Source: Flavipsychrobacter stenotrophus (GTDB taxonomy: Bacteria; Bacteroidota; Bacteroidia; Chitinophagales; Chitinophagaceae). From it: a stretch of 6,071 bases of DNA. The position numbers were made by a program, and so were the translations under genes. Below the pieces are notes generated by a model that was not told the DNA's origin, did not search any database, and saw nothing but the letters and a program-made list of their open reading frames with translations. The stretch's first letter is position 1. Every line of letters starts with the position of its first letter. The stretch is taken from the NCBI GenBank assembly GCA_947371715.1, contig CANBQQ010000207.1, positions 1 through 6,071 on the forward strand, written 5' to 3'. Positions 1 through 6,071 of this stretch are shown here, in pieces.

Positions 1-526
1 AACGTAAGTCTGGTATTATTTTGCTTAGCTCGGTAGTTAAAGAATAATTGAAAATTGTATCGTTTCGTTCAATAAAGTAATCATGATGAACAGTGTTAGG
101 TGAGTAATTGCTAAAGAAGTTTATGTGGCCTGCATTTAACTTCAGAAATAGTGGGTAAATAGTATGGGAGTTTTTTGTAGCAAACGTTGCATTGTAATAT
201 TTTTCATTGTAGATATAGCCCATTTTGTTTGCTATACATCCTAGCCAGATGCGTCCCTTATCATCCTCTATTAATTGCCAGACGTCATTAATTGGAAGGC
301 CATCTTTGGTTGTGAAAATTTTTAATTCGTAGCCATTGTAGCGGATAACTCCCTCGGTGGTGGCAATCCATAGATAACCATGTCGGTCAGTAATTGTTGC
401 GTAAACGTGATTAGAAGGTAGACCGTTCTCTGAATTTAGATTAAAAATGTTGCCATTTTGCGCAGACAAAAGAGTCGTTAGAAAAATAAGAAGTGGGAAT
501 AGTATCAGTAATTTAGATGGTTTCAC
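1..526 (-). CDS. Two-component regulator propeller sensor, N-terminal part (cut by left edge)
   Basis: This is the first 175 codons of a second sensor protein; the rest lies beyond the left edge. I place the start at the GTG at 524-526. That frame has no ATG between its upstream stop codon and the conserved region. Starting there gives a clean signal peptide: MKPSK, a hydrophobic stretch at residues 6-20, then LSA before QN, with probable cleavage after Ala22. Residues 34-111 carry Reg_prop-type propeller repeats (NGLPSNH, DRHGYLWIATTEGV, KDGLPINDVW, KGRIWL). By hand about 51 of 78 residues there match the neighbouring kinase, so the two genes are paralogs. The start lies 13 bases after the neighbour's stop, which suggests co-transcription. 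By analogy the full protein is probably a membrane sensor kinase, but no kinase domain is visible here, so that is inference. No Shine-Dalgarno-like sequence precedes the GTG, as is common in Bacteroidota. Confidence 0.88.
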   Translation of the reverse strand, partial: MKPSKLLILFPLLIFLTTLLSAQNGNIFNLNSENGLPSNHVYATITDRHGYLWIATTEGVIRYNGYELKIFTTKDGLPINDVWQLIEDDKGRIWLGCIANKMGYIYNEKYYNATFATKNSHTIYPLFLKLNAGHINFFSNYSPNTVHHDYFIERNDTIFNYSLTTELSKIIPDLR

Positions 527-539
527 AGTTTGGGGGAGT

Positions 540-3500
540 TTAAAAGTACTTAATGGAAATAGTTACAACAGTTCCAGACAAAGGCGACATCTTGTCTTCA
601 TATTGTATATTTACGTGAACACTTTCGTATTTGTTGAATATAGTTACCAGGTCTTTTACCAGCAGGTCGCCATATGACTCTTCCTTGTTTAGGTTTAACT
701 TGCTTATTTTTCTACTTTCATTCCTCCCAATTCCATCGTCGTCGATCGTACAGATAAGCGTGGAATTGTTTGCCACCGAAAAATCTATTTTCAAATGCCC
801 AACACCTTGCTTATTAAGCAGTCCATGCTCAATTGCATTTTCAACAAAAGGCTGTAACAACAAAGATGGTATGACCAGTTCTGAGCGTCCGGCGATCTCG
901 TTATCATTGATTTCGTAAGTGAATTTCTCTTTAAAGCGTACTTGTTGTAACTCAATATAGTTTCTGAGATTAGATATTTCTGACTGTACTGTAATAAATT
1001 TATTTCTTGATGATTTAATGTAACTTCTTAAAAGCCTGGAAAATTTAGATACATGGGTATAAGCATCTTCCATTCTATTCTTACTTATGAGAAGTAATGC
1101 TGAGTTTAAAGAATTGAAAATGAAATGTGGGTTTATTTGAGAATAGATGGCTTTAAGTTCCATTTCCATCCTTCTGCTTTTCTTTTCAGATGCATTTAGC
1201 ACAAGCCTTCTGGTCACCAGTATGATGATCACGATCAATAATAATAACATGATGAATGTACCCAACCATATTAATCGCACCATAACCTTTGTCTGGTACC
1301 AATACGGCTTTACATACAGTATAATTACTTTATTGCTGCTTTTCCAGATCTCATCCGTGGCGTTTACCGCTAAAACATAGTATCTATCGGGTTTTAAAGT
1401 TGGCAATCCTAATTCATTTGTTGTAAGTTGAGTGGGTAAGTTTTTTTCAAGTTGGGCAAAATATACAACTGATCCTTTCCCATTCGGATTGATAATGTCA
1501 AATTGCAACTTCAGATCTTCCTGATCCAATATCAGGGTATCTCCATTATCAATATTTTGTGTGGAATTACCATATTTACAAACAAAGCGATAGTTATCAA
1601 TTACTTTTTTCAGGTCATATGCAAGGTTGTATGCGCTGTCTGAAATATCGACACTCATAAATCCTTTATCGGTATTGAGTAGAATTCTATTAAAAGCGAT
1701 CTGCGTATTATAGATATAGTAATAATTGTTGCTATTAGGGAATATTACGGGTGCTGACAGAGAATCTTTTCCATAAATGTCAAGGCAAATTATGCCGATC
1801 TTGCCGGTAATTATTAGCTTGTTTTTATAGATATTAATGTCACAATTTTTAATGTTGATATTGCTAACCTGTTTAATAACCTTCGCATGTCGATTGTTAA
1901 AAAGTAGCAGCTGGCTATTGTCGAGTATGTAGACGTTATTGAAACTATCAATGCATATCTTTTCTACTTTTTGAATGCCAGCAGCAATCAGTTTTTCTCT
2001 TGTATATTTTGTGAGCTGGTGTGTTTTATTGTTGTAGATGTCAATATGCAGGTTGTTATAAGCCCAATACTCTTCACCTTTCGCATCTGCTACCATTCCA
2101 GGTAGCCTGATATTATCAAGTATGGACACATTAGAGGTGTCATGTGTAACGGGAGTTGCAAAATGGAACCCTCCGTTACAAGAAAAAATGAATGTATTAT
2201 CTGGCGTTTTTGCCCAGGAAAATACGCCTAAAGACATGCAGCTAAGTGGTACCAGAGAAGCCTTTTTGCTATTTTTCGACATATAAAAATTATCGTGGCC
2301 TACTATAAGCAGACTGTCGCCATGGTATGGGTATATTGCATTAATTACCGATGTATTCTTTAATTTACTGAATCTTATAGTGTAGTTTTTGTCCAGCTCA
2401 GCTAATGTTGATGTGCTTACGTTCCACCAATAACACTTTTCATCCGGAACCCCCTGCACATAGTTAAATCCCTGGAGTTTTATTGTAGGTTCGGGTTTGA
2501 AATAATTTTTAAGAGACTGCCTGATCGCCAAACCCTTATTTGTTGTAGCAAAGATGGTTCCCCACATGCCATTATTATATATACTCCTTATTTCATTGCC
2601 ATCCAGCGTCGAATCGGTGGTAAAGTGCTTGTAGTTATCTATAAGTACTTTAGAGAAATTGCTAAAAGTGCTGAAAAGTAGAATGTGGTTCGCAGTGAGG
2701 ACATAAATGTTGGAATCGGCATCGCCATTATTGTGAATAAACTGAATATCTTCACTAATACCATACTTAATGAGACTCACTTCATCATACTTGCCGTTTT
2801 TTAAGTTGACTGATATAAATGTATTCGATGGATATGGGGAGTGGAATATTAGAAAATTATTGACACTTAATGGCCGATACTCGTTAATGATCCGCTCTAT
2901 ATCCGGGTATAGTATCTTCGTGTAATCCTTATAAACTAGTTTTTCCCCTCTGGCAACAAAACGAAAGACGTAATTTTTAATAAGCGATGTAACTATGCTG
3001 TCTTCAACAATATTAGTGCGGGTAGCCCAAAGCGAGGTGTTATCTTTGATGAAATTTAATGAGTCGGTTTTTGTAAAGTGAAGATCTTTGATGACCGGTG
3101 GTATAGGTATGGATAGGGTGCTGGCAGATGTACTATCTATCCTATATAACTCTGCTCCCCTTTGCCCGTTAATGTAGGAAGTAGAAAATGTTATTCCATT
3201 ACCAAAACGGTATAATGAGTGGGGATAAACGCTGCTCCTGTTTTGCCCGATAGTAATACCATAGTATTTGTCGTTATAAATATATCCTAACTCATCTGTA
3301 ATACAGCATAACCATATTCTTCCCCTTTTATCTTCCACAAGCCGCCATACATCTTCTTTTGGCAACCCATCAGATGAATTAAATATCCTGAAAGAATAGC
3401 CATTATATTTTACAACTCCCTTTGTTGTTGCGATCCATAAGTAGCCATTTCTATCTATTATGCCATTGTAAATATGGTTGGTGGGTAGACCATTATATAT

Positions 3501-3599
3501 ATTGAAGGTCTGTGGTATAGCGTTTTGCCCGTAGTTATGATAGCCCGCAAGCAAACACAGTATCAGTAACAATAGTGATCGGTATAATTTTCCAGGCAT
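540..3599 (-). CDS. Membrane sensor histidine kinase with periplasmic propeller, Y_Y_Y and LytS/YehU-type kinase domains
   Basis: This 1019-residue protein should sense an extracellular cue and autophosphorylate to drive a response regulator, in this family often of the LytTR type. Residues 1-24 look like a signal peptide (hydrophobic 9-18, cleavage near NYG before QN). Residues 36-113 carry clear Reg_prop repeats (NGLPTNH, GYLWIATTKGV, DGLPKEDVW, RGRIWL), and weaker propeller-like repeats follow, for example WGTIFATTNKGLAI near residue 350. A Y_Y_Y-like domain spans about 689-770. One membrane helix lies at about 774-796, followed by a basic linker. The kinase core has the PF06580 H-box QINPHFIFNSLN with His825, the N-box PFVENAIEH with Asn921, and the DDDGIG box at 953-958. 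The last lid motif is unusual: Gly977 in SYGD is kept, but the Arg usual a few residues later is absent. The ligand and the cognate regulator are not visible. The gene is first in a probable leftward operon. Confidence 0.95.
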   Translation of the reverse strand: MPGKLYRSLLLLILCLLAGYHNYGQNAIPQTFNIYNGLPTNHIYNGIIDRNGYLWIATTKGVVKYNGYSFRIFNSSDGLPKEDVWRLVEDKRGRIWLCCITDELGYIYNDKYYGITIGQNRSSVYPHSLYRFGNGITFSTSYINGQRGAELYRIDSTSASTLSIPIPPVIKDLHFTKTDSLNFIKDNTSLWATRTNIVEDSIVTSLIKNYVFRFVARGEKLVYKDYTKILYPDIERIINEYRPLSVNNFLIFHSPYPSNTFISVNLKNGKYDEVSLIKYGISEDIQFIHNNGDADSNIYVLTANHILLFSTFSNFSKVLIDNYKHFTTDSTLDGNEIRSIYNNGMWGTIFATTNKGLAIRQSLKNYFKPEPTIKLQGFNYVQGVPDEKCYWWNVSTSTLAELDKNYTIRFSKLKNTSVINAIYPYHGDSLLIVGHDNFYMSKNSKKASLVPLSCMSLGVFSWAKTPDNTFIFSCNGGFHFATPVTHDTSNVSILDNIRLPGMVADAKGEEYWAYNNLHIDIYNNKTHQLTKYTREKLIAAGIQKVEKICIDSFNNVYILDNSQLLLFNNRHAKVIKQVSNINIKNCDINIYKNKLIITGKIGIICLDIYGKDSLSAPVIFPNSNNYYYIYNTQIAFNRILLNTDKGFMSVDISDSAYNLAYDLKKVIDNYRFVCKYGNSTQNIDNGDTLILDQEDLKLQFDIINPNGKGSVVYFAQLEKNLPTQLTTNELGLPTLKPDRYYVLAVNATDEIWKSSNKVIILYVKPYWYQTKVMVRLIWLGTFIMLLLLIVIIILVTRRLVLNASEKKSRRMEMELKAIYSQINPHFIFNSLNSALLLISKNRMEDAYTHVSKFSRLLRSYIKSSRNKFITVQSEISNLRNYIELQQVRFKEKFTYEINDNEIAGRSELVIPSLLLQPFVENAIEHGLLNKQGVGHLKIDFSVANNSTLICTIDDDGIGRNESRKISKLNLNKEESYGDLLVKDLVTIFNKYESVHVNIQYEDKMSPLSGTVVTISIKYF

Positions 3600-3617
3600 T
3601 TTTTGGGCTAATTATTG

Positions 3618-3648
3618 CTAAGGTATAATTAATCCTGATTTTCGTCAA
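3618..3648 (-). promoter_or_regulatory. Candidate promoter for the leftward sensor operon
   Basis: Read on the minus strand, TTG (3648-3646) is followed after 20 bases by TACCTTAG (3625-3618). This resembles the Bacteroidota TTG / TAnnTTTG promoter with one mismatch in the -7 element. It would place transcription initiation roughly 10-15 bases before the kinase ATG. The match is imperfect in an AT-rich region, so it is only a candidate. Confidence 0.35.
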
Positions 3649-3724
3649 TTACAGGCATTTTATAAGATTATGTTACTACTTTATTATAGCAATATTTCCA
3701 GATATTTTTTTACAATTATTTTCC

Positions 3725-3732
3725 TACCTTTG
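3725..3732 (+). promoter_or_regulatory. fusA promoter, Bacteroidota -7 element TACCTTTG
   Basis: TACCTTTG is an exact match to the TAnnTTTG -7 consensus used by the primary sigma factor of Bacteroidota. It lies 42 bases before the fusA ATG, which implies a leader of about 35-40 nt. The expected -33 region (about 3700-3708) is a T-run rather than a clear TTG, so that half is weak. The element continues as CTTTGCAC, the same extension seen in the promoter at 5998-6005. There is no other gene between it and fusA, which supports the assignment. Confidence 0.7.
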
Positions 3733-3760
3733 CACCTCAAATTTTAAATTTTATCTCTTT

Positions 3761-3774
3761 AATATAAAATAAAA
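3761..3774 (+). promoter_or_regulatory. A-rich translation initiation region of fusA (no Shine-Dalgarno)
   Basis: The 14 bases before the fusA ATG are almost all A and T (AATATAAAATAAAA), with A at positions -3 and -6. No GGAGG-like sequence is present anywhere in the leader. Highly expressed Bacteroidota genes commonly start this way, relying on an unstructured A-rich region rather than pairing with 16S rRNA. The conserved EF-G N-terminus fixes the ATG at 3775 as the start. Confidence 0.55.
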
Positions 3775-5919
3775 ATGGCAGACTTACGCTTACAGCGCAA
3801 CTTTGGTATAGCCGCTCACATTGATGCCGGTAAAACCACGATGACAGAACGTATCCTTTACTACACCGGTGTAAACCATAAGATCGGTGAAGTACATGAT
3901 GGTGGAGCAACAATGGACTGGATGGCCCAGGAACAAGAGCGTGGTATCACGATCACTTCTGCGGCAACTACCTGCTTCTGGAACTTCCCAACTACACAGG
4001 GTAAGAAATTACCTGAATCAAAGAACTACAAGTTCAACATCATTGATACTCCGGGTCACGTGGATTTCACGATCGAAGTGGAGCGCTCTTTGCGTGTATT
4101 GGATGGTCTGGTTGCTTTGTTCTCTGCGGTAGATGGTGTTGAACCTCAGTCTGAAACTGTATGGCGCCAGGCTAACCGTTACAAGGTACCACGTGTAGGT
4201 TTTGTAAACAAGATGGACCGTGTTGGTGCTGACTTCCTTATGGTAGTTAAGCAGGTTAAGGAAATGCTTGGTGCAAAGTCTGTACCATTGCAGTTGCCTA
4301 TCGGTGCTGAAGATAGCTTCAAGGGTATTGTGGATCTGATCACCATGGAAGCTATCATCTGGGATGATGCAAGCCAGGGTATGACGTACACTGTAGTTCC
4401 TATTCCTGAAGATATGAAGGAAGACGTTGATTTCTGGAGGGCTCACCTTGTAGAATCAGTGGCTGAGTATGACGACAAATTGATGGAGAAGTTCTTCGAA
4501 GATCCGAACAGCATCTCTGTTGATGAAATATATAATGCAGTACGTAAGGCTTGTATCGATCTGAGCATCGTTCCAATGCTTTGCGGTTCAGCTTACAAGA
4601 ATAAGGGTGTTCAGGTTGCTCTGGATGCAGTTATCCGTTACCTGCCTAGCCCAATGGATGTTGAGTCTATAACAGGTACTGATCCTAACACAGGTGAAGA
4701 GATCGTTCGTCACCCAGATGCTAAGGAGCCTTTCGCTGCGTTGGCGTTCAAGATCATGACCGATCCTTTCGTTGGTCGTCTGGCGTTCTTCCGGTGCTAT
4801 TCAGGTCACCTGGATGCTGGTTCTTATGTATTGAACGTACGTTCCGGTAAGAATGAGCGTATCTCTCGTATCATGCAGATGCACGCTAACAAGCAGAATC
4901 CTATCGACTTCATCGAAGCCGGTGATATCGGAGCGGCTGTAGGTTTCAAGGAAATCAAGACGGGTGATACCCTTTGCGATGAAAAGCATCCTATCGTTCT
5001 GGAAAACATGTTCATACCAGAGCCGGTTATCTCTATATCTGTAGAGCCTAAAACTCAGGCAGACGTTGATAAGATGGGTATGGCTATCGCTAAGCTGGTT
5101 GAAGAAGATCCTACGTTGCGTGTTAAGACCGACGAAGATACCGGCCAGACTATCCTGAGTGGTATGGGTGAATTGCACCTTGAGATCATCGTTGACCGTA
5201 TGCGTCGCGAGTTCAAGGTAGAGATCAACCAGGGTGCACCTCAGGTTGCTTACAAGGAAGCATTTACACTTACGATTGAACACCGTGAAATATACAAGAA
5301 ACAGACTGGTGGTCGCGGTAAGTTCGCTGACATCCAGTTTGAGATCGGACCGGCTGACGAAGCTTTCCTTGCAGAAGGTAAAGGACGTTTCCAGTTCATC
5401 AACGAAATCTTCGGTGGATCTATTCCTCGTGAATTTATCGCGCCAATACAGAAGGGCTTTGAAGCTTCAATGACCAACGGTCCTTTGGCTGGTTTCCCTG
5501 TAGAAAGTATGAGAGTTCGTATATTCGACGGTTCTTTCCACCAGGTGGATAGTGATGGTATGTCATTCGAACTTTGCGCTAAGTCTGGTTTCCGTGAAGC
5601 CGGTAAGAAAGCAAAGACTGTTATCCTTGAGCCGATCATGAAGGTAGAAGTAACTACTCCTGATCAGTACATGGGTGATGTAACTGGTGACCTTAACCGT
5701 CGTCGTGCTATGCTGGAAGGTATGGACAGCCGTAACAACTTGCAGGTGATCAAGGCTAAGGTGCCATTGAGCGAAATGTTTGGTTATGTAACTCAGCTGC
5801 GTTCATTATCTTCAGGCCGTGCAACTTCTACAATGGAGTTCAGTCATTACTCTGCTGCTCCTCGTAACATTGAGGAAGAAGTGGTAGCTAAGGTAAAAGG
5901 CAGAAATAACAACAACTAG
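3775..5919 (+). CDS. fusA: Elongation factor G (EF-G), translational GTPase
   Basis: EF-G catalyses GTP-driven ribosomal translocation and, with ribosome recycling factor, splits ribosomes after termination; it is cytosolic. The 714 residues are near the usual length of about 700. All GTPase motifs are intact: P-loop AHIDAGKT (14-21), RGITI (56-60), DTPGH (91-95), NKMD (145-148) and GSA (271-273). Domain II spans about 315-400, III about 415-490 (with SGMGELHLE), IV about 491-615 and V about 616-700. His589 in SFHQVDSD corresponds to the functionally important domain IV tip histidine. A short insert at 73-86 precedes DTPGH, a Bacteroidota-like trait. The HIDAGKTT P-loop and full set of motifs mark the housekeeping EF-G, not the divergent EF-G2 paralog or a Tet(M)-type ribosomal protection protein. 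Codons look strongly biased (GGT, CGT, AAG, CTG), unlike the AT-rich kinases, as expected for high expression. The gene has its own promoter and terminator. Confidence 0.99.
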   Translation: MADLRLQRNFGIAAHIDAGKTTMTERILYYTGVNHKIGEVHDGGATMDWMAQEQERGITITSAATTCFWNFPTTQGKKLPESKNYKFNIIDTPGHVDFTIEVERSLRVLDGLVALFSAVDGVEPQSETVWRQANRYKVPRVGFVNKMDRVGADFLMVVKQVKEMLGAKSVPLQLPIGAEDSFKGIVDLITMEAIIWDDASQGMTYTVVPIPEDMKEDVDFWRAHLVESVAEYDDKLMEKFFEDPNSISVDEIYNAVRKACIDLSIVPMLCGSAYKNKGVQVALDAVIRYLPSPMDVESITGTDPNTGEEIVRHPDAKEPFAALAFKIMTDPFVGRLAFFRCYSGHLDAGSYVLNVRSGKNERISRIMQMHANKQNPIDFIEAGDIGAAVGFKEIKTGDTLCDEKHPIVLENMFIPEPVISISVEPKTQADVDKMGMAIAKLVEEDPTLRVKTDEDTGQTILSGMGELHLEIIVDRMRREFKVEINQGAPQVAYKEAFTLTIEHREIYKKQTGGRGKFADIQFEIGPADEAFLAEGKGRFQFINEIFGGSIPREFIAPIQKGFEASMTNGPLAGFPVESMRVRIFDGSFHQVDSDGMSFELCAKSGFREAGKKAKTVILEPIMKVEVTTPDQYMGDVTGDLNRRRAMLEGMDSRNNLQVIKAKVPLSEMFGYVTQLRSLSSGRATSTMEFSHYSAAPRNIEEEVVAKVKGRNNNN

Positions 5920-5942
5920 TTGATCTTAAGTCTGGTAATACG

Positions 5943-5972
5943 AAAACGCCCCGCACATGCGGGGCGTTTTTT
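5943..5972 (+). terminator. Intrinsic terminator of fusA
   Basis: Starting 23 bases after the fusA stop codon, AAAACGCCCCGC (5943-5954) pairs perfectly with GCGGGGCGTTTT (5959-5970) around an ACAT loop. This gives 12 base pairs, with an 8-bp G+C core. A run of six T (5967-5972) overlaps the 3' arm and forms the U-tract. The A4 on the 5' side also gives a short T4 tract on the minus strand, so weak bidirectional activity is possible. It ends fusA as a single-gene transcript on this side. Confidence 0.95.
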
Positions 5973-5975
5973 GCA

Positions 5976-6005
5976 TTTGTTTTTGATGATTAGCCCGTAA
6001 CTTTG
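5976..6005 (+). promoter_or_regulatory. Promoter of the gene at the right edge (TTTG-N18-TAACTTTG)
   Basis: TTTG at 5976-5979 is separated by 18 bases from TAACTTTG at 5998-6005, a near-ideal Bacteroidota -33/-7 pair. It begins just after the fusA terminator and 17 bases before the ATG at 6023, so the leader is only about 10-15 nt. It shows that the following gene is transcribed independently of fusA. The -7 element shares the extension CTTTGCAC with the fusA promoter. Confidence 0.75.
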
Positions 6006-6022
6006 CACTAAATACCTTCAAT

Positions 6023-6071
6023 ATGACAATGACTGAAGCGTTAAGGATGCAGGTAAAACACTACATTGATC
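6023..6071 (+). CDS. Start of an unidentified gene (cut by right edge)
   Basis: An open frame starts at ATG 6023 and reads MTMTEALRMQVKHYID before the window ends. A second in-frame ATG at 6029 could be the true start. Support comes from its position directly downstream of a strong promoter pair and from the terminator separating it from fusA. The visible residues are soluble, with no signal peptide or membrane segment, and look helical. Sixteen residues are too few to assign a family. A small addiction-module or regulator-like protein is a guess only. It does not resemble the start of ribosomal protein S10 (rpsJ) or EF-Tu, which would be the usual str-operon neighbours. Confidence 0.55.
   Translation, partial: MTMTEALRMQVKHYID

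Noticed and set aside
447..677. A 76-codon plus-strand frame spanning the gap between the two sensor genes.
   Set aside because: It overlaps the C-terminal kinase codons and the signal-peptide codons of the next sensor, both well supported on the other strand, and its own translation looks like no protein family.
3631..3660. Imperfect inverted repeat (AATCCTG ... CAGGCATT) in the divergent intergenic region, considered as an operator.
   Set aside because: The arms match only if a base is skipped, and there is no second copy to support a binding site.
4018..5639. Several open frames of 60-160 codons antisense to fusA, and shorter frames on the plus strand inside the kinase gene.
   Set aside because: They lie wholly within strongly supported genes, have no recognisable domains or start signals, and are the expected by-product of biased codon use.
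3775..5919. EF-G considered as a Tet(M)-type ribosomal protection protein or the divergent EF-G2 paralog of Bacteroidota.
   Set aside because: The HIDAGKTT P-loop, intact GTPase motifs, 714-residue length, domain IV histidine region and highly biased codons all fit housekeeping EF-G.
5..5937. The 11-mer TAAGTCTGGTA occurs at 5-15 and again at 5927-5937 after fusA.
   Set aside because: A few exact 11-base repeats are expected by chance in 6 kb, and the flanks do not match, so it is not evidence of an attachment site or element boundary.

Overview
The window looks like a chromosomal segment of a Bacteroidota bacterium, most likely from the Chitinophagaceae or a close relative. Three things point there: an EF-G of the Bacteroidota type, promoter elements of the form TAnnTTTG with no Shine-Dalgarno-like start regions, and large sensor kinases that join a periplasmic 'two-component regulator propeller' to a LytS/YehU-type kinase module. 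The family-level placement is inference; the phylum is well supported.

Left part (1-3599, minus strand): two sensor genes lie head to tail and are probably co-transcribed. The promoter-proximal gene (540-3599) is complete and encodes a 1019-residue protein: signal peptide, extracytoplasmic beta-propeller, Y_Y_Y domain, one membrane helix, and a cytoplasmic His_kinase/HATPase module. Thirteen bases after its stop codon, a second gene starts at a GTG (524-526) and runs off the left edge. Only its signal peptide and the first part of its propeller are present, and these are clearly paralogous to the first gene. The partner response regulator, if adjacent, lies beyond the left edge.

Middle (3600-3774): a 175-bp AT-rich divergent intergenic region. 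It carries a good Bacteroidota -7 element for fusA, an A-rich translation start region, and a weaker candidate promoter facing the kinase genes.

Right part (3775-6071, plus strand): fusA, encoding a full-length canonical elongation factor G (714 residues), stands alone with its own promoter and a strong intrinsic terminator (5943-5972). It is not flanked here by rpsG, tuf or rpsJ as in a classical str operon. After the terminator a new promoter of near-consensus form (TTTG-N18-TAACTTTG) leads into a new reading frame at 6023, cut off by the right edge after 16 codons.

Functionally the window is a housekeeping translation gene beside an environmental-sensing cassette, with no evident link beyond the shared divergent intergenic region. 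I see no mobile element, CRISPR array, RNA gene or unmistakably new system. The points most worth a second look are the tandem sensor paralogs, the altered ATP-lid motif of the complete kinase, the solitary placement of fusA, and the extended promoter motif shared by the two rightward genes.
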